Assembly (NCBI RefSeq): GCF_041227145.1
Contig: NZ_JBGFSP010000011.1
Coordinates: 78,448-142,447, forward strand
Reading direction: 5' to 3'
DNA length: 64,000 nt
DNA from: Bacteroides sp. AN502(2024)
GTDB taxonomy: Bacteria > Bacteroidota > Bacteroidia > Bacteroidales > Bacteroidaceae
The notes below the pieces were generated by a model that worked only from the letters and a program-made list of their open reading frames with translations, made no database searches and was not told where the DNA came from. Positions within the stretch are counted from its first letter, which is position 1. Every line of letters starts with the position of its first letter. A program made the position numbers and the translations under genes. Positions 55,648 through 63,635 of the stretch are shown here, piece by piece.

Positions 55648-56073
55648 TTAGCCGACATTGGCAATAGTATCGGTGTTCGCATTGGTTGCATTTTTTTCAA
55701 AACGCTGTTGCATTTGGGCTATGCGCTCACGTAGCTGCCCGATTTCTTCGGACATAGTACGAATCGTTGCGTCTTTTTCTTGAATTATTGCGAATAATTT
55801 ATCTTCAATCCCTGTGCTGGGTGAAGCACCGACCACTTTCTCCTCTTCGGGGCGGAAATCAAAAGCATCTCCTCTACCTGTTATAAACCATGTAGTGTTT
55901 ACTTCCGCAATTGCGCATACTTTTTCCACTACATCAAAGGACGGCTTCCCCTGTCGTTTTCCTACTATATTTTCAACAACAGACGGAGCTACTCCAATTG
56001 CACTGGCAAAAGCACTCTTGTTGCCTCCATATAGCGTGCGTATTATCTTTCCGAACCGTTCATTTATACTCAT
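55648..56073 (-). CDS. Phage repressor (XRE-type HTH)
   Basis: Predicted lysogeny repressor of 141 residues. The N-terminal helix-turn-helix covers about residues 15-50 (NKSAFASAIGVAPSVVENIV), followed by an acidic linker and a C-terminal coiled coil (IIQEKDATIRTMSEEIGQLR and on), which probably mediates oligomerisation. There is no LexA-like peptidase domain, so release is not by RecA-stimulated self-cleavage. It reads leftward, divergent from the early operon, with two palindromic operators between. Confidence 0.85.
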   Translation of the reverse strand: MSINERFGKIIRTLYGGNKSAFASAIGVAPSVVENIVGKRQGKPSFDVVEKVCAIAEVNTTWFITGRGDAFDFRPEEEKVVGASPSTGIEDKLFAIIQEKDATIRTMSEEIGQLRERIAQMQQRFEKNATNANTDTIANVG

Positions 56074-56089
56074 AAGTAATCAAAAAATA

Positions 56090-56151
56090 GCGCATTTGCG
56101 CAAAATAATTCTATTTTTATTTGTTATATGCGCAAATGCGCATTATCTTTG
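56090..56151 (+). promoter_or_regulatory. Early promoter with twin palindromic operators
   Basis: Two matching palindromic operators, GCGCATTTGCGC (56090-56101) and its reverse complement GCGCAAATGCGC (56130-56141), flank an early promoter: -33 TTTG at 56120-56123 and -7 TATCTTTG at 56144-56151, spacer 20 bp. The second operator sits inside the spacer, so a bound repressor would block polymerase; the first is close to the repressor start and may give autoregulation. Confidence 0.82.
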
Positions 56152-56238
56152 CAACGGATTAAAAAATTAACCAGCGCCCAAATATACGAAAAAAAGGTGA
56201 TATGGTGAATTTAAGGTGTAAAACATAAACAAGCAACA

Positions 56239-56598
56239 ATGAAAAAGTACATTCATGTGACTAAGGAAGATCGTCATTTTTTGGCACAAGCATTCGGAGT
56301 GTCGGACGTTACGGTATGGAAAGCGCTCAAATACGAGCAGGACACTAACACCATTCGGAAAATTCAGTTTCACGCCCTGCAACGTGGTGGTATTCTAATG
56401 ATTGTTTCCCCCGCAATGGAAACAATGCACGATGTTGACGGCTATATGCGTCAGTATTTCCCCAATGGTGTGATGCTGGAATGCGATAAGAACACGGGGC
56501 GTGTGGACATCATCAAGGACGGCAAGCCGGTGAAGAACTACAAAAACGTAATGTTAAACCAGTTTCCTGCCATACAGGCGGAAGCACAAAACCTTTAA
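56239..56598 (+). CDS. Small phage early protein with N-terminal HTH-like segment
   Basis: First gene of the early operon, 119 residues. ATG 56239 starts KKYIHVTKEDRHFLAQAFGV followed by SDVTVWKALKYEQD, which looks like a helix-turn-helix; the rest (VDGYMRQYFPNGVMLECDKN, a strand-rich part) is not recognised. By position it is equivalent to Mu Ner, a regulator of the early promoter, but this is inferred. Confidence 0.7.
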   Translation: MKKYIHVTKEDRHFLAQAFGVSDVTVWKALKYEQDTNTIRKIQFHALQRGGILMIVSPAMETMHDVDGYMRQYFPNGVMLECDKNTGRVDIIKDGKPVKNYKNVMLNQFPAIQAEAQNL

Positions 56599-56617
56599 GC
56601 CATGAGCAAAAACAGGA

Positions 56618-56953
56618 TCAATCGTCAAGGTGGTACTCGAAAACAATCTCAACCCCTTTCTTGTAGGCCAGATTTGAGAATAGAGATTTCATTAGTTCAA
56701 CCCTTAAATATGCCTGTTCCAGACAGGAATATTGAAAGGATAAAGGCAGCGTCAGGGTGCCTTCTTCATCAAATGAATGTTGTAAATAGTTTGGTTCGGG
56801 TGCAAGATCGGACTTTTCCCATACAATCAAGAAAGCCCGAGCCACAACTTGTAGAATGCCTGATATATCAGACAGAAACTCTTCTAAATATTCTCGAACG
56901 TTATGTTCTTCCACAGCTGGAGCGGACAAGTGACAGTAAATATTGACTTCCAT
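56618..56953 (-). CDS. Leftward small gene inside the early operon (moron candidate)
   Basis: Protein of 111 residues from ATG 56953, acidic and with normal composition: MEVNIYCHLSAPAVEEHNV, LEEFLSDISGILQVVARAFL, and a C-terminal helix RVELMKSLFSNLAYKK. It runs against the early operon, between its first gene and the transposase, and has its own -7 box at 56977-56984. The opposite frame (56602-56946) is Arg/Gln/Pro-rich and looks like a shadow. No family recognised; candidates are lysogenic conversion, superinfection exclusion or a regulator. Confidence 0.6.
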   Translation of the reverse strand: MEVNIYCHLSAPAVEEHNVREYLEEFLSDISGILQVVARAFLIVWEKSDLAPEPNYLQHSFDEEGTLTLPLSFQYSCLEQAYLRVELMKSLFSNLAYKKGVEIVFEYHLDD

Positions 56954-56976
56954 AAATGTAATTTTAACAACCGCTA

Positions 56977-56984
56977 CAAATATA
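56977..56984 (-). promoter_or_regulatory. Bacteroides-type -7 box, TATATTTG (minus strand)
   Basis: Exact TAnnTTTG match 23 bp before the leftward gene at 56953, in the 39-bp gap before the transposase ATG. Confidence 0.55.
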
Positions 56985-56992
56985 CGCAAATT

Positions 56993-58996
56993 ATGGAATA
57001 TTACGGTAACACGCTTTGTATAAGCCATGCAGAATTAACGGCAGGCATCATGTCGAAATCTAACCTTAACTACTATGTAAGAGAGGGGAAGATTAAGCAG
57101 GTGCAACGTGCCTGTTATGGTACACCCGCGCTGTTTGCCGTTGAAAGCCTGCCATTAAAATACCGCACGGAGGTTTACCGCCGCAACCCCGACTTACAGG
57201 AAAAAGCCGACAGCAAGCCTTTTATGGATACAATCACCCCGGACGGACAGGCCATGCGGTTTTATGAGGCCTACGTGCTGCCCGATGGTCGCCATCTCTC
57301 CCCCGAGAAGCAGGCGGAATATTCAAACAACTGTGCCATCATGAACGCTTTTCGGCAGTGTATCGAAACCAGCAACAGTCACCGCATGCGTCAGAGCAAA
57401 CCGCGTGTGAACAAGACGGAGTTCTGGCGCAAGGCCGCGGCAGCCCTGCCTCGCCTGGCTGACCGCTTCCCGCACTCGTTACCCGAAAGCGATCGCCGCC
57501 TGCAACGCAAGTTCAACGAGTACCTGCACGAGGGTTATGCGTGCTTCATCAGCAAGAAATTCCAGAATATCAACGCCGCAAAGGTGGATGACGAAGACAA
57601 GGAAAGCGTTTTAACGGTCATACTTGCGCACCATAACAACCTTGACGACGTAACAATCGCGGGGTATTATAACCGTGAAGCCCGCAAGAACGGCTGGAAA
57701 GAGATCACCCCCTCCGCCGTCGGTGTGTGGCGAAAGAAAAAAGACCTTATAATTTCAGTCGGCCGCCGCGGTCTTACGAATTTCCGCAACGAAAAGAGTA
57801 TGCAAGTGAAGCGCAGCCGTCCGACCGCTCCGTTCCTGATGTGGACGCTTGACGGTTGGGATGTGGAACTGCTCTATCAAAAGACCAAGACGAACAGCAA
57901 GGGACACAACGTTGCCAATTACGACAACCGTCTGACGTTGGAGGTGGTGCTTGACCCGTGTATAAATTACCCGATAGGGTATGCCATCGGCACGCACGAG
58001 ACCCCCGATTTGATAGCCGAAGCACTGCGCAATGCAGCCAAGCACAGCGAGGAGCTTTTCGGGGTCATGCTTCGGGCAAACCAGATACAATGCGACCACT
58101 ATGCCATTAAGGCCATGACGCCTGTTTATGGCGTGATGGGCAAATTGCTGACCCCCGCCCGCGTGAAGAACGCCAAGTCAAAGGTAATAGAACCGTATTT
58201 CGACTACCTGAATGAAACCTACTGTAACAAGTGGAACAACTGGAGCGGCTACGGCGTGACGACGAACCCGAAACGCCAGCCCAATGCGGAAGCCCTGAAC
58301 AGGCTTCGGCACAGTTTCCCCGACGAGGCAGGCGTCCGCCGCCAGATAGAGGAAATGATACAGGCTGAACGCGCCTTAAAAATAGCGCAGTTCCGCGCAT
58401 TGATGGAGAACCTGCCGACGGAACGCCGCCTGCCTTTGAACCGTGAGGCGTATCTGTACAGCTTCGGCGCGGCGACAGGCTTCAAGAACGCCATCGAGGG
58501 CAGCGGCCTGCGCCCCACGCTTCTGGGTATGAAGCGCGACTATGACTGTTTTGACATCCGTTTCAGGGAACACACGGGAACACGCTGGACGGTCAAGTAC
58601 GATCCTGACAACCTGCATGAGGTTCTGGCTGTGAATGAAGACGGCACGCTGCGTTTCATGCTGACAGAAAAATACGTGCAGCCGATGGCACTTGCCGACC
58701 GAAAGACGGGTGATGCCGCGGAACTTCAAAAGGTGTTTGATTTTAACGAACGGCTGGAGGGGTACGTTCTGGAGAACCTGAATGCCGCTTATGAAAAGGC
58801 CGATACGTACATGCGTGAGGATAATACGTTAAACCGCCTACTGTTATGTGACAGCCGCGGCCAGCATAAACTGCCGAAAGCGCAGAAACGTCTGAAAGCT
58901 GTTGATGTGGAGGCGATAGAAGTTAAGACGGTGGAAGTTCCCATTATACCGCAGGGCGCACCCTCGACAGATAAAGACGATTATTCAATTTTCTAA
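56993..58996 (+). CDS. MuA-like DDE transposase
   Basis: Phage transposase of 667 residues that binds the phage ends, nicks them and joins them to target DNA. ATG 56993 is used because the earlier frame crosses the divergent gene. The N-terminus has an HTH-type segment (LCISHAELTAGIMSKSNLNY); the RNase-H core shows Asp in WTLDGWDVELL, Asp in QIQCDHYAIKAM and Glu in KVIEPYFDYLNE; then a Mu-transposase C-terminal beta barrel (from about 540) and a tail that may contact the ATPase. The stop is 11 bp before the MuB-like gene. Confidence 0.92.
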   Translation: MEYYGNTLCISHAELTAGIMSKSNLNYYVREGKIKQVQRACYGTPALFAVESLPLKYRTEVYRRNPDLQEKADSKPFMDTITPDGQAMRFYEAYVLPDGRHLSPEKQAEYSNNCAIMNAFRQCIETSNSHRMRQSKPRVNKTEFWRKAAAALPRLADRFPHSLPESDRRLQRKFNEYLHEGYACFISKKFQNINAAKVDDEDKESVLTVILAHHNNLDDVTIAGYYNREARKNGWKEITPSAVGVWRKKKDLIISVGRRGLTNFRNEKSMQVKRSRPTAPFLMWTLDGWDVELLYQKTKTNSKGHNVANYDNRLTLEVVLDPCINYPIGYAIGTHETPDLIAEALRNAAKHSEELFGVMLRANQIQCDHYAIKAMTPVYGVMGKLLTPARVKNAKSKVIEPYFDYLNETYCNKWNNWSGYGVTTNPKRQPNAEALNRLRHSFPDEAGVRRQIEEMIQAERALKIAQFRALMENLPTERRLPLNREAYLYSFGAATGFKNAIEGSGLRPTLLGMKRDYDCFDIRFREHTGTRWTVKYDPDNLHEVLAVNEDGTLRFMLTEKYVQPMALADRKTGDAAELQKVFDFNERLEGYVLENLNAAYEKADTYMREDNTLNRLLLCDSRGQHKLPKAQKRLKAVDVEAIEVKTVEVPIIPQGAPSTDKDDYSIF

Positions 58997-59007
58997 AACG
59001 AAATAAG

Positions 59008-59856
59008 ATGCAAAAGGACGAAAAACAACAGATTGCCGCACGTCTTAAAGACTACTGCGCGCAGAAAGGCAGCCAAAACAAGGCGGCCAACAGCATGAAC
59101 GGCGTAAGCGCGGCCACTGTCAGCAAGGTGCTGGCAGGAGATTGGGACACCATCAGCGAGGAAATGTGGCGCACGATAGCCGCCCAGACGGGACACGAGG
59201 CAAAAGCGTGGCGCATTGCTGAAACACGCGCGTACAGCCGCATGGGCTTCCTGCTTGACAATGCCCGCGAGGACAGCCTTGTATTGGCCGTTACGGGTGA
59301 TGCCGGATGCGGTAAGACGGAAGCCATAAAGAACTACGCCGCCGCGCACCGCCACGTTTACCACCTCTGCTGCTCCGAGTATTGGAACCGCCGCACGTTC
59401 ATGGGCAAGCTGCTGCAATGTATGGGTGTGGACTTCACGGGCAGCACGGTGTCGGATATGATGGACGACATCATCGACACGCTCAAACGCAAGGAAAATC
59501 CGCTTGTGGTGCTTGACGAGGCCGACAAACTTTCGGATCAGGTGCTTTATTTCTTTATCAGCCTTTACAACCAGCTGGAGGGACACTGTGGAATCATCCT
59601 TTGCGCCACCAATTTTCTGGAGAAGCGCATTAAAAAAGGGCTGCGCACCAAACGCAAGGGGTACGAGGAAATTTACAGCCGCATGGGACGCAAGTTCGTG
59701 GAGTTGCAGGTGGTGAACAGCGAGGATGTAGCCGCCATTTGCGTAGCAAACGGCATTACAGCCACGAACGCCATCAACCGCATAGTGGAGGACTGCGAAT
59801 GTGATTTGCGTCGTGTAAAACGCGCTATTTGGGCTTTGCAAAAGGAGGATAAATAA
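59008..59856 (+). CDS. MuB-like AAA ATPase (transposition target protein)
   Basis: ATP-dependent DNA-binding protein of 282 residues that selects target DNA and stimulates the transposase. An N-terminal HTH (NKAANSMNGVSAATVSKVLA) precedes the AAA domain with Walker A VTGDAGCGKTEAI and Walker B PLVVLDEADKLSDQ, then the sensor segment GIILCATNFLEKR. The arrangement HTH plus AAA is that of Mu gpB and IS21 IstB relatives. Confidence 0.9.
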   Translation: MQKDEKQQIAARLKDYCAQKGSQNKAANSMNGVSAATVSKVLAGDWDTISEEMWRTIAAQTGHEAKAWRIAETRAYSRMGFLLDNAREDSLVLAVTGDAGCGKTEAIKNYAAAHRHVYHLCCSEYWNRRTFMGKLLQCMGVDFTGSTVSDMMDDIIDTLKRKENPLVVLDEADKLSDQVLYFFISLYNQLEGHCGIILCATNFLEKRIKKGLRTKRKGYEEIYSRMGRKFVELQVVNSEDVAAICVANGITATNAINRIVEDCECDLRRVKRAIWALQKEDK

Positions 59857-59862
59857 ATAGCT

Positions 59863-60501
59863 ATGGGACGGGCGATAAGCAATAAAAACGTACTGACGGC
59901 AAAATTTGAGGTGGCCGACTTTGACGGGGCATTTCTTGCCAGCTTCGGACGGCCGGAACTGCGTGGCGCATGGATAATCTACGGCGGCAGCGGCTCAGGT
60001 AAAACCACCTTTGTGATGCAGGTCTGCAAGTACCTTACCCGCTTTCGTCGCGTGGCATATAACAGTCTGGAGCAGGGTTTAAGCCTGTCATTGCAAAAAG
60101 CATGGGAGCGCGTGGGCATGGCGGAAGTCGGCAACCGCATTATACTGCTGAATAAAGAACAGCTGAAAGAATTGCGCACCCGTTTGAAGAAGAAACAAAG
60201 CCCTGACGTGATTGTGATTGACAGCGTACATTATTTAAGACGCTTCAATATGGATCAGTACCAGACTTTGCGTGACGAGTTCCCCGGCAAACTGTTTATT
60301 TTCATTAGCCATGAAAAGGCAGGCCAGCCCAAAGGCACGATGGCACAGAACATCCGCTATGACAGTGAGATAAAAATACGTGTGGAGGGTTACAAGGCAT
60401 TCGTCACTACCCGTTACGAGGTTGCCGACCTCGGTGAGGGCGGCGCGGACTTCGTGATATGGGAAGCAGGCGCACAGGAGTATTGGATTGATAAAATGTA
60501 A
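59863..60501 (+). CDS. Phage RecA/AAA-like ATPase
   Basis: P-loop protein of 212 residues: Walker A IIYGGSGSGKTTFVMQ, Walker B PDVIVIDSVHYLRR, and a following LFIFISHEKAGQPKG loop as in RecA-fold and DnaB-like proteins. It starts 6 bp after the MuB-like gene. A role in phage DNA processing or replication is likely; the exact partner is not known. Confidence 0.8.
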   Translation: MGRAISNKNVLTAKFEVADFDGAFLASFGRPELRGAWIIYGGSGSGKTTFVMQVCKYLTRFRRVAYNSLEQGLSLSLQKAWERVGMAEVGNRIILLNKEQLKELRTRLKKKQSPDVIVIDSVHYLRRFNMDQYQTLRDEFPGKLFIFISHEKAGQPKGTMAQNIRYDSEIKIRVEGYKAFVTTRYEVADLGEGGADFVIWEAGAQEYWIDKM

Positions 60502-60507
60502 AATGAT

Positions 60508-60990
60508 ATGACAGAAAACAAAACGATGGATGAAATCCACAGGGATATTTTGAAGAAGTTCCACACCCTTTGCAGCGTGTTGGGGCTGACTGACGCGGAG
60601 AAACGCGCCATTGTGGAAAGCTACGGTGTGGAAAGCAGCCGCGACATGGATACCCACGATTTGATAAACGTGTGCGGTCAGCTTTCGGCACAGGTGAATG
60701 AAAAGACGGGCGCGGGTGAAATGGACAAACTGCGCAAGCGTGTAATGGCCGCCATCGGCGGCTATCTGAAAGCCACGGGCAAAGAGAGTAACGCCACGGT
60801 GATTAAAGGTATTGCCTGCCGTGCCACGGGACACACGGACTTTAACAAGATACCGCGTGAAAGGTTGCGCAATCTGGTGGCCGCGTTCAACAACAAGGTA
60901 AAAGACATACAGGCGGTAAATGACATTGCCGACACCCTGTTTATGCAAACACTGTTAGGTCATGGGAACAAAAGACAGGCAAATGCGTAA
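60508..60990 (+). CDS. Helical phage early protein (possibly GemA/gp16-like)
   Basis: 160 residues, mostly helical and charged: MDEIHRDILKKFHTLCSVLG at the start and IKGIACRATGHTDFNKIPRE followed by RLRNLVAAFNNKVKD near the end. The C-terminal part recalls the Mu gp16/GemA family, but weakly. Its end overlaps the next small gene by 29 bp in another frame. Confidence 0.65.
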   Translation: MTENKTMDEIHRDILKKFHTLCSVLGLTDAEKRAIVESYGVESSRDMDTHDLINVCGQLSAQVNEKTGAGEMDKLRKRVMAAIGGYLKATGKESNATVIKGIACRATGHTDFNKIPRERLRNLVAAFNNKVKDIQAVNDIADTLFMQTLLGHGNKRQANA

Positions 60991-61159
60991 GGAGCGCAAT
61001 CTGCGCTACTGGATGCGGAAGAAAGGCTACCTGTTCAACCGTGAACAACGGGTGGTCATACTTCCGGAGGACAGCAAGAACCGCAGTGCGGTACAGGAAA
61101 AACGGCTGCGGACATTGGGATATGATTTTCAGTATAATATGTTTCAAACAAATCAGTAA
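60962..61159 (+). CDS. Small basic phage protein
   Basis: 65 residues, basic (RNLRYWMRKKGYLFNREQRV), overlapping the previous gene by 29 bp and sharing one base with the next ATG (61159). The tight overlaps support a real gene. No family recognised. Confidence 0.6.
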   Translation: MGTKDRQMRKERNLRYWMRKKGYLFNREQRVVILPEDSKNRSAVQEKRLRTLGYDFQYNMFQTNQ

Positions 61160-61395
61160 TGAATATAAAGAGATTGATAAACGAAGTCGGAAGTTCGTAC
61201 ATCTCATATAGGCAATATTGCGATAAAGTAGCGATAGAAGCTCAAAAGTATATAGATTGGGACAATGATATAGGTTGTGAATACTTCCCTTCTGATGGCG
61301 TTTGTCTTACAACGACAGATGCAGATGTTTGTCCGGCTACTGCTTTCTTTAGAGTAATCGAAGAGAAAGGGAAAGATTTCTCAATCGGAGTTTAA
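61159..61395 (+). CDS. Small phage hypothetical protein
   Basis: 78 residues with Tyr, Asp and three Cys (IGCEYFPSDGVCLTTTDADV). More AT-rich than the early genes before it. Start overlaps the previous stop by one base. No family recognised. Confidence 0.55.
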   Translation: MNIKRLINEVGSSYISYRQYCDKVAIEAQKYIDWDNDIGCEYFPSDGVCLTTTDADVCPATAFFRVIEEKGKDFSIGV

Positions 61396-61428
61396 AAGTA
61401 TCTGTGTATAACTAATAACAAAACAGGC

Positions 61429-61611
61429 ATGAATAAAATAAAGAATCGCTGGCTTGCTCTACGAGCCTATAAAATCAGAGTTAAACAATACCCTTACAAT
61501 GAGCTATTGATTGATAGAAACAATCTCGCTTTTGTCCGTAGAGAAAATGACGGAAACCGATGTGATTGTTTCGGGCATTGGCGTAACTATTGGAATACGA
61601 TGCCATTTTAA
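61429..61611 (+). CDS. Small basic phage hypothetical protein
   Basis: 60 residues, basic and aromatic (MNKIKNRWLALRAYKIRVKQ; CDCFGHWRNYWNTMPF). AT-rich like its upstream neighbour. No family recognised. Confidence 0.5.
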   Translation: MNKIKNRWLALRAYKIRVKQYPYNELLIDRNNLAFVRRENDGNRCDCFGHWRNYWNTMPF

Positions 61612-61632
61612 TAAACTAATAACAAATCAGGT

Positions 61633-61872
61633 ATGAGTGTAAAAAGCGACATCATCAAAGTAACACCTCCTGCATTTGTCGGGGGTGGCAATCTGAAAGA
61701 AGACATCATCAGCAGCGGTCATTCGTGCGGGTATTGTCACGGTAACGGCTTCTTTTGGAGTGAAGAACTGCGGGAGCGTGTGAAAAAAGACTGCCCCGTG
61801 TGTAACGGTAGCGGTAAACTCGATGCCGTGATAACAATCGAGTGGAAACCATCAAATAATCATCAAAAATGA
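61633..61872 (+). CDS. Small protein with DnaJ-type zinc-binding motifs
   Basis: 79 residues with two C-x-x-C-x-G-x-G repeats, CGYCHGNGF and CPVCNGSGKL, the pattern of the DnaJ cysteine-rich domain, so one zinc is probably bound. Such tiny DnaJ-like zinc fingers are common in phages. The stop overlaps the next start (ATGA at 61869). Confidence 0.72.
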   Translation: MSVKSDIIKVTPPAFVGGGNLKEDIISSGHSCGYCHGNGFFWSEELRERVKKDCPVCNGSGKLDAVITIEWKPSNNHQK

Positions 61873-62039
61873 GAAAACCAACTTATCAACAGGTAATTAG
61901 AATGATAGTCGCCATGCCTTTTGCGTTGGTCGCCTTTGTTCTGATATTTTCAGGCATTTTGTTAAAAGCGGCGGGATGCTTGTGCGTGCTGGATTTTACA
62001 GCAGCCAAACGTGAAATAGAGCAGATGAACAGCATTTAA
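61869..62039 (+). CDS. Small single-pass membrane protein
   Basis: 56 residues translated from the sequence: a short basic N-terminus, one transmembrane helix (MPFALVAFVLIFSGILLKAA) and a short charged tail ending in REIEQMNSI. The 4-bp overlap with the zinc-motif gene supports it. Function unknown. Confidence 0.6.
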   Translation: MRKPTYQQVIRMIVAMPFALVAFVLIFSGILLKAAGCLCVLDFTAAKREIEQMNSI

Positions 62040-62072
62040 TCCCTTTTTTAATAACTTCAAAATCCGTTTAAT

Positions 62073-62726
62073 ATGGAAAATGTAACAATGACAGCGGAAG
62101 AACGCCAAGAATTTGAGGCGTACCGCGCGGAGAAACAAAAGAAAGAAGCTTCGGCACAGCGCAAGCGGCAGCGCGAGAACTACGCCGCGATGGTAGATGA
62201 CGAACTGCGTACCACACTACCCGTCCTCCAAGAGTTGAGCGAACAGATTAAGACGGTCAAGAACACCGTTTTCGGCAACTTCGACGCCATTCTGAGAATG
62301 AAGTCGGAGGTTCTGGGACTGACGAAAGACGACCAGCGCAGCCATACGTTTACCTCCGGCGACAGCAAACTGCGTCTTACCCTCGGTGTGAACACCATCG
62401 ACGGTTACCGTGACACGGTGGAGGACGGCATCTCGATGGTCAAGGAATATATTGAAAGCCTTGCCAAAGATGAAACGAGCAAAGCCCTTGTGAATGCCGT
62501 GCTGCGTCTGCTTTCCCGTGACCAAAGCGGGAACATCAAGGCCAGCCGCGTGCTCCAGCTCCGTAAGATGGCCGAGGAAACGGGCAACGAGCGTTTTATC
62601 GAGGGCGTGCAAATCATCGAGGAAAGCTACCAGCCCACCGAAACAAAGAAATACATTCGTGCTGAATATAAAAACGAAAAGGGTGCTTGGGTAAATATTC
62701 CGCTCGGCATGACCGACGTGGAATAA
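62073..62726 (+). CDS. DUF3164-family phage protein
   Basis: 217 residues. DUF3164 proteins are a hallmark of Mu-like early regions. The N-terminus is a charged coiled coil (EFEAYRAEKQKKEASAQRKR), followed by HTFTSGDSKLRLTLGVNTID and a helical middle with LLSRDQSGNIKASRVLQLRK. Molecular role is not known. Confidence 0.85.
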   Translation: MENVTMTAEERQEFEAYRAEKQKKEASAQRKRQRENYAAMVDDELRTTLPVLQELSEQIKTVKNTVFGNFDAILRMKSEVLGLTKDDQRSHTFTSGDSKLRLTLGVNTIDGYRDTVEDGISMVKEYIESLAKDETSKALVNAVLRLLSRDQSGNIKASRVLQLRKMAEETGNERFIEGVQIIEESYQPTETKKYIRAEYKNEKGAWVNIPLGMTDVE

Positions 62727-62817
62727 AAAGCCGCGCCAGCTCCATCTGCTAAAATATAGCGAACCGGCGCAAAGCCTTTGCAAAAGGACATTTGCAAAGG
62801 TAATAAAAAGGAAGCAG

Positions 62818-63069
62818 ATGGAGAAACGAAAACACCACGAAAGTACCATAGAGCGCATAAGGATGGTTCGAACCATTACCGAGCGTTACTATGAAAGCGG
62901 CAATCAGGCGCGATGTTACAAGGCCGTATGGCGGCAGCATATTTTCCCGACGTTCAAAATTTGCTATCGCACCTACATGAATTATTTAGGCATACCGACC
63001 CCTCCGCCAGTGCAGCAGCCGAAACAGCTCACATTATGGAATGAAATAGAAGGAAATTCCCTCGAATAA
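62818..63069 (+). CDS. Small basic phage protein
   Basis: 83 residues, basic and helical (STIERIRMVRTITERYYESG; YKAVWRQHIFPTFKICYRTY), ending in a Pro-rich tail. Resembles small conserved DNA-binding-like proteins of Bacteroides transposable phages by impression only. The terminator at 63050 overlaps its last codons. Confidence 0.6.
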   Translation: MEKRKHHESTIERIRMVRTITERYYESGNQARCYKAVWRQHIFPTFKICYRTYMNYLGIPTPPPVQQPKQLTLWNEIEGNSLE

Positions 63070-63087
63070 TCCGGGAATTTCCTTTTT
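63050..63087 (+). terminator. Rho-independent terminator of the early operon
   Basis: Perfect 12-bp stem (63050-63061 with 63073-63084) with an 11-nt loop and a T run. It overlaps the stop of the 62818 gene and separates the early operon from the exported-protein gene at 63127. Confidence 0.88.
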
Positions 63088-63093
63088 ATTCTT

Positions 63094-63101
63094 TATATTT
63101 G
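63094..63101 (+). promoter_or_regulatory. Bacteroides-type -7 box, TATATTTG
   Basis: Exact TAnnTTTG match between the terminator and ATG 63127; gives the exported-protein gene its own promoter. Confidence 0.62.
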
Positions 63102-63126
63102 CCCCAAAACATAACATATATAGGTC

Positions 63127-63627
63127 ATGAAATTTATTATTATTTTATTTTTAATGCTATCCGCAGTATTGCCTTCAAAAGCGGATAAATATGCCGAATA
63201 TTTTGAATGTGCGGATAAAGAGAACGTCCCGGTAATGATCGATAATTTGTTATCTAAAGGAACCAGAAAATACAGGCTCAAAGAGATTCGTAAGCGCAAT
63301 AAAGACAGCGATCATATTGCATATTACGAATATGTTGGGGTAAATGCCAATTTACCGGATAGCGTACAATTGGTTGTAGAAATCAATTTCCTTATGAAAG
63401 GTGCAAACCCCGATTTGGGGGTAACGGGGACTCCGGTATATCGAATAAACTCTATTATCGGAGAATATTTGGATTTATTTCCGATATATCAAATAGTCTC
63501 CCCAGAGGTGACAGCAGAAAGTGTTGTTCGAAACGGAGCCAATACAGATATCTCTGATACTCCTTACCCAATTCATTACAGTATAAGAAAGACATCGTCC
63601 GGCTACTGGAAATTTAGGAGGTTTTAG
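63127..63627 (+). CDS. Exported protein carried by the prophage (moron candidate)
   Basis: 166 residues with a clear Sec signal peptide (MKFIIILFLMLSAVLPSKA). The mature part is mixed alpha/beta (KYAEYFECADKENVPVMIDN; YYEYVGVNANLPDSVQLVVE), with one Cys and no recognised family. It is AT-rich compared with the phage core, has its own terminator-plus-promoter unit, and lies convergent to the next phage gene. This is the classical layout of a moron expressed from the lysogen; superinfection exclusion at the envelope or a host-fitness trait are possible. Confidence 0.75.
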   Translation: MKFIIILFLMLSAVLPSKADKYAEYFECADKENVPVMIDNLLSKGTRKYRLKEIRKRNKDSDHIAYYEYVGVNANLPDSVQLVVEINFLMKGANPDLGVTGTPVYRINSIIGEYLDLFPIYQIVSPEVTAESVVRNGANTDISDTPYPIHYSIRKTSSGYWKFRRF

Positions 63628-63635
63628 TCTCCAAT

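Noticed and set aside
56602..56946. 114-residue + strand frame before the transposase
   Set aside because: Composition is poor, and the opposite strand has a better protein with its own promoter box.
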